A stretch of 64,000 nt of DNA from SG8-4 sp964598225 (GCA_964598225.1 CAZRBG010000018.1:1-64000), one strand, 5' to 3'; shown: positions 35,366 through 44,605, counted from the stretch's first letter. A program made the numbers and translations. Notes: generated by a model from the sequence alone, not told the origin.

Positions 35366-36178
35366 TTTTCAACCAAAAATCGAAAATCCGTTTACGGTAG
35401 GGTGTGCACCGCACACCGATTTTGATCTTTACTTTTTTACTCATCCCTCGCGTATAATCGGACCGCGAGTAGTTTTTTCATATATGTCCTTTCGGCCAAA
35501 CACACCGGTTATCGTGGCCAATACTATTTAATATCCCCCACAAGCTCGTCGTCTCCACATACCTGGCGTCGAGCTCGAGTTTTACCTCTTTGGACATCCG
35601 GCCTCGCCCGGACATTTGCGCCGGCCCCGTCAAACCCCGTTTGACACACACCCGCTTTCTCTGCCGCCCGTTCCACTCAGACTTCTGCGAGAAACACGGC
35701 GGCCGAGGGCCGACTACACTCGTATCTCTTCTAAATTATATTAAACAATCGCGGCGATTCGTCAAGGAAATACTCGCCGAAAAACTTTCCCGCTCTTATC
35801 AATCAGCGGGCCGCATCGGATGCAGGACTTGGGCAGAATGGCCCTGCATCGGCGCGAATTGGACGAAATCTCTAAAATATGAACGTTTATCCACCTTCCA
35901 CGATCTTTTCCGCCCGAAAATACAAGGTCTGAGGGGAGCAATCCGCATATAATAATGACCATCGGCAACGTAAGGCCGCTTGGTATCAAGAAAACAAAAA
36001 AGAAAAATGAAAAATATCGGTTACCGTCATCAAAATTCGTCCACTATCCCCAAAAGGCCTCTCGTTGGCCCATATTCTGTGTTTCTGAGTGAATACCGCC
36101 TACAAGCCCCTGCTTCAAACAGTCAATCCACAGACTTCACCAAAGCGGGGGCTTTTATTTCGCTCCCTTCCAGTCAAC
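35366..36178. other. Long noncoding region upstream of the KamA-type gene
   Basis: No gene is supported on either strand. It holds a GTAGGGTG-type palindrome (35397-35417), a sequence at 36124-36140 whose complement GTGAAGTCTGTGGATTG matches the 5' end of the modular-protein leaders, and flanking sequence of the terminator at 36179-36217. Otherwise I see nothing. Confidence 0.5.
35397..35417. repeat. Dispersed palindrome GTAGGGTG-type, copy 1
   Basis: GTAG followed by the perfect inverted repeat GGTGTGC-ACC-GCACACC. A second copy with the same structure is at 45791-45811. Confidence 0.55.
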
Positions 36179-36217
36179 AAAAAAGGGACCTGCACAAGAT
36201 TGCCATGTACAGGCCCC
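36179..36217 (-). terminator. Intrinsic terminator of modular paralog 2
   Basis: Read on the minus strand, GGGGCCTGTACA pairs with TGTGCAGGTCCC (with G-U wobble), followed by TTTTTT. It lies about 50 bp after the gene and resembles the terminators of the other paralogs. Confidence 0.75.
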
Positions 36218-36268
36218 GAATTTACACTTACTCGATTGTCGTTGCCGCTCAACGCGGCTATTGCCGTC

Positions 36269-39200
36269 TTACGGCTCTGAACGCCGCAGCCGGATATCAT
36301 CAATAAACACTATACCCGAACCGCCCGGGCCGGCCGTGCCGCTGCCGGAACCGAGACCGATTGCGATCTTGTCGACGTTGCTCAAATTGATTCCCTGATC
36401 GGAGAACTCCGACAGAGGAATCGGCCATGGGGTCCACTCTTCGACGTTTGCCGCATCGGGATCCGGATTTGCAACCACTGCCGGTGTGCCTGTCGCGTCC
36501 GAAACCTTCACGTACATCGGCTCGGCGGCGTTGCTGGCGATTCCGATATCCTGATTCTGCCACATGCCGGTGACGTCGCCGGTGGTCGTAACGTTGGTGA
36601 ACACTGCCTCGGTTGTCTGAGCCGCATCATGGCTGGTCACGGCCAGACCGACAAATGCGGTGCCGCTCATCTGGATATTCTCGAAAGCGCCGACCATCTG
36701 CCAGTTATTGCCGTCGGTCGAATGAGAGGCGGTGAAGTTGCCGGCCAGATCGCGCTCGAGCTTGACCCAGTGAGGCGCTGTGATATCGCCCTCGGCGGAG
36801 TTCGAGCTGGCTGCGTCAGTATCCATACGCCACTGGAACGAAACGCCGTTTCCGGGCGTGACGGCTACATAGGCATTCTTGGAGCCCGGTTCCAGCGTCT
36901 CGCGAATCATCACGCCGGCCTTGGCCCAGGCGTGTGTGTCGCCAATGCTGTTGACCCTGGCCACAATCGTGCCGGCGCCGGTGAGCGTCTGATAGGCGAA
37001 CTGGAACTCGTCGGAGTTGCCCCAGATGTCACCGCCGGAGCCGGTCATCGTTATTGTCCCGCCGGCCTGGACGAAGCTGCCGGTAGAGGCGGGCCTGCCC
37101 TGGAACCAGATCATCAGTTGAGATACCTGTTCCTGGGTCCAGTCGCGCGGTCCGGAATCCAGCGTCAGCTCGACTTCCGAATTCGTCGCGCCGCCGGTGT
37201 TGTTGTACTGCAGCGGCATAGACTGCGAACCGCTGTGGACAATCGTCTGCTCGGCGTAAGGCGGAAGCGTATAACCGGCTTGCGAGCCGTTGGTAGCGAC
37301 GCCGAAACCGTCGATCCAGTGCTGCCAGATCGCCTCATTGGCCGCATCGTCGTCGGTGTACTGCTCGAAGTTATCCACGGTGATGAAATCACCGGTCGTG
37401 AAGGTCCATACGTTGCCTACCCACGGACTGTCGGGATTGGCGGCATTGACCTCATCGACGCGCCAGAAGTACTGCGTGGCCCACTCAAGCTTGCCCGGAT
37501 CGAAGCTCTCTTCGCCAAGAGACTTGGTGGCCTTGAACTCGGGCGAGGCCTTCGTGGCGTCTGCTACGGCTTGCTCATCGGTGCCGAGATACACCTCATG
37601 TGAAGCGGCGAAATCACCCGGATTCCATTCGAGGATAGGCTGGAGCCTGGTGCCCTCTGCGCCATCGGGCGGACTCGGTCTGCTGGCCCTGATCGGCGGA
37701 GATAACGCGGCCTGCGGGATAATCTGCTTGGCTATCCGCGGGCTCGACCATCGCAGCTCAGCGATGGCGCCGCCGCCTCGTTCGTACCACCACATCTCGA
37801 TGGAATACGTCCGGCCACCGACCAGATCGATCTCGCCTCTGTCTTCGGTCGATCCGTGATCGGTCCAGTTTCGCAGAATTTCCTGACCGTCGACCCAGAG
37901 AATAACACCGTCATCGGTAGTAGTGTAGAACGTGTAGGTCTCCGTAAACGGCGCTTCGACTTCGCCGGTCCATCTGGCCGCGTAGTCGTCGTCGGGGATG
38001 GATGCATCCGGCGATCCACTGCCAAATTGGAAATCTACAGTCTCGTCCATGCGGGTAAGCACGGGAGTACCGAAGGCCAACTCAGGCGGATTGTGGGGCG
38101 TGCCTCCGTCGTGGGTGAAGTATTCGCCCTTTATGCCGCCGCCTTCGCCCGCCGTGGTGAAGCTCCACACTTCGCCGGTGTGTGTCACCGGGGCCTCGAA
38201 CTCGTCGACTCTCCAATAGTAGGTCTTGTCCGGCTCAAGTACGCCGGGACTGAAGGTTGCATCTCCCTGTTGCGCTCCGCCGGTCGCGTTGGCTACCGTG
38301 TCGAAATCGTCGCCGAAATAGACAGTATGTAGCTGCGCGCCGAAGCCGGCCGTCCAGCTAAGCGTCGGGTCCAGATCTACAAACTTGCCGCCGTCGGCAG
38401 GCACCGGATTGTAAGCCGTCTTTGGCGGGATTGAGAAGCTCCACACGGGGCCTATCCACGGACTGTTAGGCTCCGAGTCGTTTACTTCGTCGACTCGCCA
38501 GTAGTAAGTTGATCCGGGCATAAGGCCTTCGGGGAAAGGAAATCCCATGAAGCCGATGATGAGCGTCGTATCGGTCAGGGTTTTGTTGCCCTGGAACGCA
38601 GCTTCGGCTCCGCTGTTGACATCCTCAAAATTGTCACTCAAATAAACATCATGCGAAGCGGCGAAATCGCCTGCACGCCAGCCCAGGGTCGTCCAGGTCT
38701 GCTCCAGCAATGCGCTGTCCTCAGGATTAGGCCCTGAGGCAAAAGGGAATTCCGCTCCGCCGCCGGCCATAACTCCCTGAATCTCATCTTCCGACAGTGC
38801 CCGGCTGTAGATACGTACATCATCGAGAAGGCCGTGGAAGAAACGTCCGGTTTGCTGAGCATTTTCACCTATGTAAAGATCGTAACTGCTGATATTTATT
38901 TGTCCTGTGCCGGGGCTCTCTACGTCCAGAACACCATCGATATAAATTCTTCCTGCTGTTCCGTCGTAAGTTCCGGCAAAGTGGTGCCAGTCGCCTCCGG
39001 TTACTATAACGGTTCCATTGAACCATCCATTGCCGCCGCCGACTGACGTGCCCGAAATGCCCATGTGAGTGGCATTGCCCGTGCCTCCGCCTCGGCTGGC
39101 TCGATAAGAGTCGTCACCTTTTGCAAGAAAGCCCTCCCATGTATTCTGGAAAGCCTCAACCTGAAACCAGAAGGCCATGGTTATCTCGTCCTGGATCTGC

Positions 39201-39460
39201 AGCGAGGGACCATTTCCACAGTTTACGTAGTCGTCGCCGTCGAACTCGAGCGCCCCACCGAACTGTCCGGCAACCCACTGTGGATCGCCTACAAAAGTGC
39301 CGTCGTTGCCGTTGCCGGTTGAGTCAAACGCCGTGTTGCCCGAACCCTCGTCGAAGTTCCAGTACGCCGCAAGATCGGGATCGGCAGCTCGAGCCGGGAT
39401 CGACAGTCCCATACCCAGCGCGGCAACAAAAGAAATGATACAAATTAATTTCCTGAACAT
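36269..39460 (-). CDS. Modular secreted LamG/Fn3-like/PA14 protein with inserted DUF1349-like domain, paralog 2
   Basis: A 1063-residue exported protein starting at 39460 with AAGGAGGA (39466-39473) 5 bp upstream. The order is signal peptide (to about 25), LamG (27-230), two Fn3-like units (240-445), a PA14 domain (450-590; VLTRMDETVDFQFG, ILWVDGQEILRNW), a third Fn3-like unit (595-690) and the C-terminal domain beginning near DNFEQYTDDD. The C-terminal domain is interrupted at about 790-980 by a concanavalin A-like unit resembling DUF1349 (GGDIWGNSDEFQFAYQ; WVKLERDLAGNFTASHSTDG). After the insert the ancestral domain resumes and ends IVFIDDIRLRR. It is the largest of the five paralogs. No catalytic or anchoring motif is visible. 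Confidence 0.85.
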   Translation of the reverse strand: MFRKLICIISFVAALGMGLSIPARAADPDLAAYWNFDEGSGNTAFDSTGNGNDGTFVGDPQWVAGQFGGALEFDGDDYVNCGNGPSLQIQDEITMAFWFQVEAFQNTWEGFLAKGDDSYRASRGGGTGNATHMGISGTSVGGGNGWFNGTVIVTGGDWHHFAGTYDGTAGRIYIDGVLDVESPGTGQINISSYDLYIGENAQQTGRFFHGLLDDVRIYSRALSEDEIQGVMAGGGAEFPFASGPNPEDSALLEQTWTTLGWRAGDFAASHDVYLSDNFEDVNSGAEAAFQGNKTLTDTTLIIGFMGFPFPEGLMPGSTYYWRVDEVNDSEPNSPWIGPVWSFSIPPKTAYNPVPADGGKFVDLDPTLSWTAGFGAQLHTVYFGDDFDTVANATGGAQQGDATFSPGVLEPDKTYYWRVDEFEAPVTHTGEVWSFTTAGEGGGIKGEYFTHDGGTPHNPPELAFGTPVLTRMDETVDFQFGSGSPDASIPDDDYAARWTGEVEAPFTETYTFYTTTDDGVILWVDGQEILRNWTDHGSTEDRGEIDLVGGRTYSIEMWWYERGGGAIAELRWSSPRIAKQIIPQAALSPPIRASRPSPPDGAEGTRLQPILEWNPGDFAASHEVYLGTDEQAVADATKASPEFKATKSLGEESFDPGKLEWATQYFWRVDEVNAANPDSPWVGNVWTFTTGDFITVDNFEQYTDDDAANEAIWQHWIDGFGVATNGSQAGYTLPPYAEQTIVHSGSQSMPLQYNNTGGATNSEVELTLDSGPRDWTQEQVSQLMIWFQGRPASTGSFVQAGGTITMTGSGGDIWGNSDEFQFAYQTLTGAGTIVARVNSIGDTHAWAKAGVMIRETLEPGSKNAYVAVTPGNGVSFQWRMDTDAASSNSAEGDITAPHWVKLERDLAGNFTASHSTDGNNWQMVGAFENIQMSGTAFVGLAVTSHDAAQTTEAVFTNVTTTGDVTGMWQNQDIGIASNAAEPMYVKVSDATGTPAVVANPDPDAANVEEWTPWPIPLSEFSDQGINLSNVDKIAIGLGSGSGTAGPGGSGIVFIDDIRLRRSEP

Positions 39461-39784
39461 TATATTCCTCCTTACAAAGAATCAATATAATCGCGCTTCG
39501 GTCACACGCCGAAACGCCGTACGTCAACAGTTACTGTATTGGTTTCCCCCGGAAAATCCTTGCGACTTGCGGCTACCTCCTTCCTTATTCAGGCCCATTA
39601 CGGGCGGTTATTCAAGGACGCAACTTCTAAAATCTGCGTTGAATGGATTGTAATATTGTTATGGTTTTAGGCAAAAACCCTTGTCAAAGAGCGCCAACCT
39701 CATTAATTCGGCCTTTCTGCCGGGCTTGTTAACAAGATAATGTCAAAAAACTGCCATCCAAAGGCCGATAATCCACAGACTCAC
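39461..39784 (-). promoter_or_regulatory. Long untranslated leader of modular paralog 2
   Basis: Predicted 5' leader of about 324 nt. Its first bases GTGAGTCTGTGGAT (complement of 39771-39784) match the start of two other paralog leaders. An internal box GGAAGGAGGT (complement of 39575-39584) lies about 120 nt before the true ribosome site but no ATG follows it closely. It may be a structured cis-regulatory RNA. No gene is seen in it. Confidence 0.5.
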
Positions 39785-39788
39785 TATA

Positions 39789-39818
39789 TTTGTACCACAA
39801 CCGGCCTGGACCTGTCAA
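39789..39818 (-). promoter_or_regulatory. Extended -10 promoter of modular paralog 2
   Basis: On the minus strand TTGACA (39813-39818), 18-bp spacer and TACAAA (39789-39794), with TG one base before the -10. It is the same arrangement as at the other four paralogs. Confidence 0.65.
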
Positions 39819-39916
39819 GAATAATCCGGGAAAGACAATATGCGAACATCAAATAACCGACATACGGTATAATAGTCTTTTGGAAGCCTCTTTGGTGGAC
39901 GTAAATTTAGGTCTTT

Positions 39917-40483
39917 ATGAAGAAGACGATTATAAACAGATATGAATTAACCGAAAAAGGCGAGGTCATTATCGATGCGTCCGTTCGGTCGGTGGAGGAT
40001 TTGTACAATTTTTTCGACCGGACCGCTCCGTATCTGAAGAAGGACCTCGACCAGGAGTTCGTCGACTACATAACCGATTGCGTACGCGAGATCGGCAGGC
40101 GCGATTTTGTCATCAGGATTTCGCTTTCTTCGATGCCGGATGAGAAGGTGATGGATCGCGTGCGCAGGAGCATCCGCACATACTTTCAGTACCTGCAGGA
40201 AACGGAAAAACGCGACCTCGCCGTCATGCACAGGCGGTCGCTCGTCCTTTTTGCCATCGGCCTGGTGCTGCTGATGTTCGCGATAGCAGCAACCCGGCGG
40301 TTCTCATCGAGCGAAGGCGTTCTGGCCGAGGTCTTCGCGCAGGGTCTGACAGTCGCCGCATGGGTCTCCCTTTGGGAGGCCATCGCCAACTTTTTCATCG
40401 AGTGGTATCCACGCCGCCAGCACATCAAAAGATTCAGCCGGGTAACCGACGCACCCGTAGTCTTCCGTCATCTTCCTTCATAA
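39917..40483 (+). CDS. Two-TM membrane protein of unknown function
   Basis: A 188-residue protein. The first 105 residues are a soluble alpha/beta domain with an acidic region (FFDRTAPYLKKDLDQEFVDYI). Two hydrophobic segments follow at about 108-126 (LVLFAIGLVLLMFAIAA) and 140-160 (FAQGLTVAAWVSLWEAIANFF). The C-terminal tail ends with basic residues (YPRRQHIKRF). I do not recognise the family with certainty. It stands alone on the plus strand between minus-strand genes. Its stop lies within the first unit of a short tandem repeat. Confidence 0.75.
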   Translation: MKKTIINRYELTEKGEVIIDASVRSVEDLYNFFDRTAPYLKKDLDQEFVDYITDCVREIGRRDFVIRISLSSMPDEKVMDRVRRSIRTYFQYLQETEKRDLAVMHRRSLVLFAIGLVLLMFAIAATRRFSSSEGVLAEVFAQGLTVAAWVSLWEAIANFFIEWYPRRQHIKRFSRVTDAPVVFRHLPS

Positions 40484-40556
40484 CCATCTTCCTTCGTAAC
40501 CGTCATTGTTCATAACCGTCATTCCTCATAACTGTCATTCCTCATAACTGTCATTC
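40478..40556. repeat. Degenerate short tandem repeat, about 16 bp period
   Basis: Five units of TTCATAACCGTCATTCC or close variants; the last two (TCATAACTGTCATTCC) are identical. The array starts inside the end of the preceding gene and runs directly into the palindrome at 40551. Confidence 0.6.
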
Positions 40557-40617
40557 CTGCGAAGGCAGGAATCCATTCGTTCGGGGGCATCTGGATTCCT
40601 GCCTTCGCAGGAATGAC
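40551..40617. repeat. Dispersed palindromic repeat (GGATTCC...GGAATGAC type), copy 2
   Basis: TCATTCCTGCGAAGGCAGGA ... CTGGATTCCTGCCTTCGCAG ... GAATGAC forms a large inverted repeat with two inner hairpins. It matches 60273-60338 and, in its ends, 2504-2557. Confidence 0.7.
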
Positions 40618-40664
40618 AACAAAGACAATGCGGCATCACCATCCTACTTTCGCGCAAAGTGAGG

Positions 40665-43091
40665 CTATTCGATAACGACTTCTTGGACGCCGGCGGACCA
40701 TTTATCCTGGAGCTTGATTTCGATTCTTACCGCGTCGGTCGTAACCGGGTTGAAATTGACCTTGTTGAAGCGGTCCTTGGCTGTGCCGTATGGTGTTGGT
40801 GCTTTTACAGGCTTGAACTCCCCTGCCGAGTCGCGGTAGAGCACTTTCCATGATCCGGGGACCTTGCAAGCGCCCCGGCCGGTGTCGTCGAACCAATAGA
40901 CTTTGACGCCGGAGATCTTGTGTTTCTCGTCCCACTCGAACTTGAGCCATTCGGTCGTTCCCTTGTGCGGCCAGAAGTCCAGTTGCGACTGCGACGCATC
41001 GGCAGAGTTCTTCGGCAGAATCTGGTCCTTGATTGCATCGAGCGATTTGTGTACGAATGATGCCGTTGTCTTGCTCGTGTAAGTCAACGTATCGGCAGGC
41101 TCAGGCCGGGCCGCTTCGGGGATTCGCGCGGGCCAGACTGTCATCTGGCCCTTGCCGCGATGGGCCCAGGCGTAATAGGGAATAGCGGTGAATTGCCTCT
41201 CGCCGGCGCCGATGACAGCGCCGTCGAGAGTGCGCTTTACGGTAAGGGCCTTGCCTTTGACTACCGTTACGCCGCCCAAAAGATTGGGCCTGTATTCAGT
41301 GCGAAGTTCGGCATTGTCGTTGACTACGAGATTCAGTACCTCGCCGTCGTTGTCGGGCCATTCGAGGCAGAAGACTATCGGCCCGCGCTGCAGTGCCACT
41401 TTGCCGCGGTCGGCTTCGACCGCCCGGTGCGCGATGATCCGCCGGACGGGCATCGGCAGGTCCAGCTCGATTGTGTCACCCTTTTTCCATTTGCGCTCGA
41501 TCCGGGCATAGCCGCTCTCGATCTCGGGAGACATTGACTTGCCGTTGACGCTGAGCGAGGCCTGCTCGCCGGAGCGCGAAAGGAATCTGTAAAGGTTGCT
41601 CGGCACCGGCTCGTTCTGTGCCCAGCCGGGGATGCGAACGTTGATCGCGAACGTGCCGCTTTTTTCAGGTTCGACTCCGATCTTCACCGAGCCGCGCCAG
41701 GGGTAATGCGTCTGCTGTGTCAACGTTACGTGATTTTCTCCGGTGTCGATTTGGCCGCGGCCGCTGATGAACAGGTTGACGTATACATCCCCGTCCTTGT
41801 GGGCGTACGTGTAACCGGGCACCGAGGGAATGAACCTCGCGACATTCGACGGGCAGCATGCGCAGCCGAACCATGCGCTCCGGGCATGCCGGCCGTCGGA
41901 TTCCAGAGGATTCGGGTAGAAGAACCGGTCGCCCTTCATGGAGATGCCCGACAGGGCGGCGTTGTAGAGCACGCGCTCCAGTACGTCGATGTACTTGCCT
42001 TCGCCGTGCATGAGGAACATGCGATGATTCCAGAAGATATTGGCGATCGATGCGCAGGTCTCGCAGTAGGCCTTCATGTTGGGAAGCTCATAGTGGCCGC
42101 CGAAGCCTTCGTGTCCGCCTGCGGCGCCGATGCCGCCGGTGATATATAGCTTGGCACCGACCACGTCCTTCCAGATCGTGTCGATCGCGCGTATGTATTC
42201 CATATTGCCGGTAAGCGCTGCGACGTCTGCCATGCCGGTATAGAGATACGCGGCTCGAACCGAATGGCCCAGGGCCATTGTCTGCTCGGTGACGGGCTTG
42301 TGGTCCTGGGAGTACGCGCCGTAGAGACCTTTGTCGCCGTTCGGTCCGCGGTTGCCCACGCGGCCGCGCTGATCGAGGAAGAACTTCGCCTGGTCGAGGT
42401 ACTTTCCGTCGCCCGTGGCTCGGTAGAGTTTGCACAGGCCGATCTCGATCTCCTGATGGCCCGGCGGGTCGGTGCGATTGTCTGGGTTGAAAACGTCGCA
42501 AATCAGATCGGCGTTTTTCGTAGCGACATCGAGGAACAGATTTTCGCCGGTGACCTGATAATGCGCGACGGCAGCTTCGTACATGTGACCCACGCAGTAT
42601 TGCTCGTGCTTGCTCTGAATGTCGGTCCAGAGCTTCTCGGGCTGTCTCTTAGGAATTGAGTAGAAAGTGTACAGATATCCGTCCTCCCACTGCGCGCCGG
42701 CCATGACCTTTATCACTTTGTCCAGGTAAAGCCGCATCATGGTATCGGGGCGGACCTGCAGCGAGTAGGCTGCGCCTTCCATGACCTTATAGACGTCGGA
42801 ATCGTTGAAGTAGATGCCCTCGTGTTTGCCTTCCATTAACCCGGCGGCTTTCTCGAAGTTTCTAATACGCCCGGTCTCTTCGCATTTCTCGAAACAATAC
42901 GGGATTGTCACCTTTCGGCTGGTCTCAAGTCGCGGCGTCCAGAAATCGTCCTGAACGTTGACATTGTTGAAGCTCACCGGCTTGACATTGTAGTCTCGCG
43001 TCAGTTCGGCTTTTTGTTCCTCTGCGGCAAAAACCGTCATGCTTAGAGAAATTATAATAATTGCAGCCAGTATTTGTCTCTTGTGAATCAT
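40665..43091 (-). CDS. Secreted GH127-family beta-L-arabinofuranosidase-like enzyme
   Basis: An 808-residue exported protein (signal peptide to about AMTVFAA region, residue 22). The catalytic residues of GH127 (HypBA1 numbering E322, E338, C340, C417, C418) align with E328, E344, C346, C412 and C413 here, seen in GGHEGFGGHYELP, CETCASIANIF and FGCACCPSNVARF. These form the zinc site with a cysteine nucleophile. Early (alpha/alpha)6-barrel sequence includes DDFWTPRLETSRKVTIPYCFEKC. About residues 690-808 form a C-terminal beta-sandwich resembling an F5/8 type C carbohydrate-binding domain (VKVYWFDDTGRGACKVP; VTTDAVRIEIKLQ). It probably removes arabinofuranosyl units from plant or algal glycans. 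Confidence 0.9.
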   Translation of the reverse strand: MIHKRQILAAIIIISLSMTVFAAEEQKAELTRDYNVKPVSFNNVNVQDDFWTPRLETSRKVTIPYCFEKCEETGRIRNFEKAAGLMEGKHEGIYFNDSDVYKVMEGAAYSLQVRPDTMMRLYLDKVIKVMAGAQWEDGYLYTFYSIPKRQPEKLWTDIQSKHEQYCVGHMYEAAVAHYQVTGENLFLDVATKNADLICDVFNPDNRTDPPGHQEIEIGLCKLYRATGDGKYLDQAKFFLDQRGRVGNRGPNGDKGLYGAYSQDHKPVTEQTMALGHSVRAAYLYTGMADVAALTGNMEYIRAIDTIWKDVVGAKLYITGGIGAAGGHEGFGGHYELPNMKAYCETCASIANIFWNHRMFLMHGEGKYIDVLERVLYNAALSGISMKGDRFFYPNPLESDGRHARSAWFGCACCPSNVARFIPSVPGYTYAHKDGDVYVNLFISGRGQIDTGENHVTLTQQTHYPWRGSVKIGVEPEKSGTFAINVRIPGWAQNEPVPSNLYRFLSRSGEQASLSVNGKSMSPEIESGYARIERKWKKGDTIELDLPMPVRRIIAHRAVEADRGKVALQRGPIVFCLEWPDNDGEVLNLVVNDNAELRTEYRPNLLGGVTVVKGKALTVKRTLDGAVIGAGERQFTAIPYYAWAHRGKGQMTVWPARIPEAARPEPADTLTYTSKTTASFVHKSLDAIKDQILPKNSADASQSQLDFWPHKGTTEWLKFEWDEKHKISGVKVYWFDDTGRGACKVPGSWKVLYRDSAGEFKPVKAPTPYGTAKDRFNKVNFNPVTTDAVRIEIKLQDKWSAGVQEVVIE

Positions 43092-43136
43092 GGAATTCGT
43101 CCTATTAATACGGTTTCAGATCTCCAATTAACAATT

Positions 43137-43162
43137 GTCGTTGCGAGCGCAGCGAAGCAATT
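43137..43162. repeat. Dispersed repeat (GTCGTTGCGAGCGCAGCGAA type)
   Basis: Imperfect palindrome TTGC...GCAA around AGCGC. The same sequence is common as a dispersed repeat in many bacterial genomes (recalled, not searched). It lies between the GH127 gene and the small membrane gene. Confidence 0.4.
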
Positions 43163-43179
43163 GCATCCGGTGCGGTTTT

Positions 43180-43383
43180 TCAAGAGCGTTCTTCGGAATC
43201 TTTGCCATTGTTCGTCTCGTCCTTGTTATCTATTACGGAGGACTCGACGTACTTCTTCCGGCTGCCGTTTTTGCCCTGTCGACCGGTCGTCACCTTCTTT
43301 TTTCCGGCCGAGCGAAGCAGATGGTAAATCAGGCCCGCGGCGATGAGGATGCCTAAAATTCTAATTAATCTGATGAAAATCAT
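43180..43383 (-). CDS. Small single-TM protein downstream of hflC
   Basis: A 67-residue protein with one N-terminal membrane helix (IRLIRILGILIAAGLIYHLL) and a basic then acidic, hydrophilic tail. Its ATG overlaps the hflC stop by 4 bp (ATGA), a strong sign that it is translated as part of the hflK-hflC operon. I do not recognise it. Single-helix partners of stomatin-like complexes exist, but no function can be inferred. Confidence 0.6.
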   Translation of the reverse strand: MIFIRLIRILGILIAAGLIYHLLRSAGKKKVTTGRQGKNGSRKKYVESSVIDNKDETNNGKDSEERS

Positions 43384-44450
43384 TTCTGCGAACCTTGCTG
43401 CGTAGAGTCCTCTTTGATTGCGGCGCTTTCGGTCCTTAGCACGTCGCCTTTTATTAACTCGAACAGACTGTTATCGGTGCCGAGGATCAATCGCGTCTTA
43501 GCACCGGCCAAATGCTCCTCGTACAACTCGAGAGTCTTCCAGAATCTGTAAAACTCGGAGTCTTTGCCGTAAGCCGCGGCGTAGATCTCGGTCGCGTTTG
43601 CGTCGGCCACGCCCTCGATTTCCTGCGCCGTCTTGTACGCCCCGGAAAGGATAGTCTTGACCTCTCTTTCCTTGTTGCCCATGATGCTTTCGTATTCGCC
43701 CTCGCCCTCGGAGATGTATTGCTCGGCGATCTTCAGTCTCTCCTGGATCATTCTCTCTTCGACCGCTTCCTTGACATCCTGGATATAAGTCAGCCCTTTG
43801 ATCAATACGCCGGAGCTGTGAATGCCGATGCCGTATACTTCGCAGGCCTCAACGGCGCTTTCTGTGATTTCCTCGACAATCACGGGCCTGCCCTCGGTTA
43901 TCGTGGTTACGCGGGTGGTCTCGAGCAGCTCTTCCTCGGCTACTCTCATCTCGCGGTTGCTCGTGCGGACTATCTCGATGAGGTCTCTTTTGGTGATGGA
44001 GTTCCTGGCGCCCGAGTCGATGGTGTCGTCGAGCCTGGCGTGGGCCTGCTCTATCGTGCTGACCGAACGGAGGAATTGCAGCGGGTCCTTGATATACCAT
44101 CGCGCTGTGGAGTCGACGAGGATGTATTTTTTGTCCTTGGTGGGGATCTGTTCCGGATAGCCGTTCCACCGCAGCAGTCTCCTCTCGAACTTTCGCACGC
44201 TCTGTACGAAAGGTATTTTGAATCTCAATCCCGCGCCTTCGCTGACTGCAATGCCCTCTTGTGAGTACTTGTCTCTCAGTTCGGCGACTATCTGTTTGGT
44301 GTTGCGGCCTTCGATCGGGTTGACAATTACCCGGACGGGCTTGCCGAATTGAGTCACCACCGCTTGCTCGGTTTCTTCCACCACGTATATCGAGGTAGAC
44401 AAAAAGATGATGACAATTATAAGAACTACTATTGCAATTATACGTTTCAT
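43380..44450 (-). CDS. hflC: HflC, SPFH-domain membrane protein
   Basis: A 356-residue stomatin/prohibitin-family protein with one N-terminal membrane helix (IAIVVLIIVIIFLSTSIYVV), the SPFH start YVVEETEQAVVTQFGKP and the DSTARWYIKDPLQFLRSV segment. A C-terminal helical region rich in Glu (ERMIQERLKIAEQYISEGEGE) follows. HflC with HflK forms a large membrane cage that regulates the FtsH protease. It is transcribed after hflK and 4 bp before the small membrane gene. Confidence 0.92.
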   Translation of the reverse strand: MKRIIAIVVLIIVIIFLSTSIYVVEETEQAVVTQFGKPVRVIVNPIEGRNTKQIVAELRDKYSQEGIAVSEGAGLRFKIPFVQSVRKFERRLLRWNGYPEQIPTKDKKYILVDSTARWYIKDPLQFLRSVSTIEQAHARLDDTIDSGARNSITKRDLIEIVRTSNREMRVAEEELLETTRVTTITEGRPVIVEEITESAVEACEVYGIGIHSSGVLIKGLTYIQDVKEAVEERMIQERLKIAEQYISEGEGEYESIMGNKEREVKTILSGAYKTAQEIEGVADANATEIYAAAYGKDSEFYRFWKTLELYEEHLAGAKTRLILGTDNSLFELIKGDVLRTESAAIKEDSTQQGSQK

Positions 44451-44550
44451 TATATCGACCTTTCTTTGATAGATTCCGGTGGTCTATTTGGCCGTTTGTA
44501 GTGACGCCGTAATGGCTTGGCCATCCTGCGGAGGCGTTATTTTTGATATG

Positions 44551-44574
44551 CCCCTTCGACAAGCTCAGGGCAGG
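44551..44574. repeat. Dispersed repeat (CCCTTCGACAAGCTCAGGGC type) between hflK and hflC
   Basis: The CCCT...AGGG arms flank TCGACAAGCTC. It is known as a widely dispersed small repeat in bacteria (recalled). It lies inside the hflK-hflC operon. Confidence 0.45.
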
Positions 44575-44605
44575 CTCTTACGGGCACACTACGAACGGAA
44601 GTTTT

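Noticed and set aside
35590..35952. 120-residue plus-strand frame in the 35.4-36.2 kb gap
   Set aside because: No ribosome site and no recognisable protein features.
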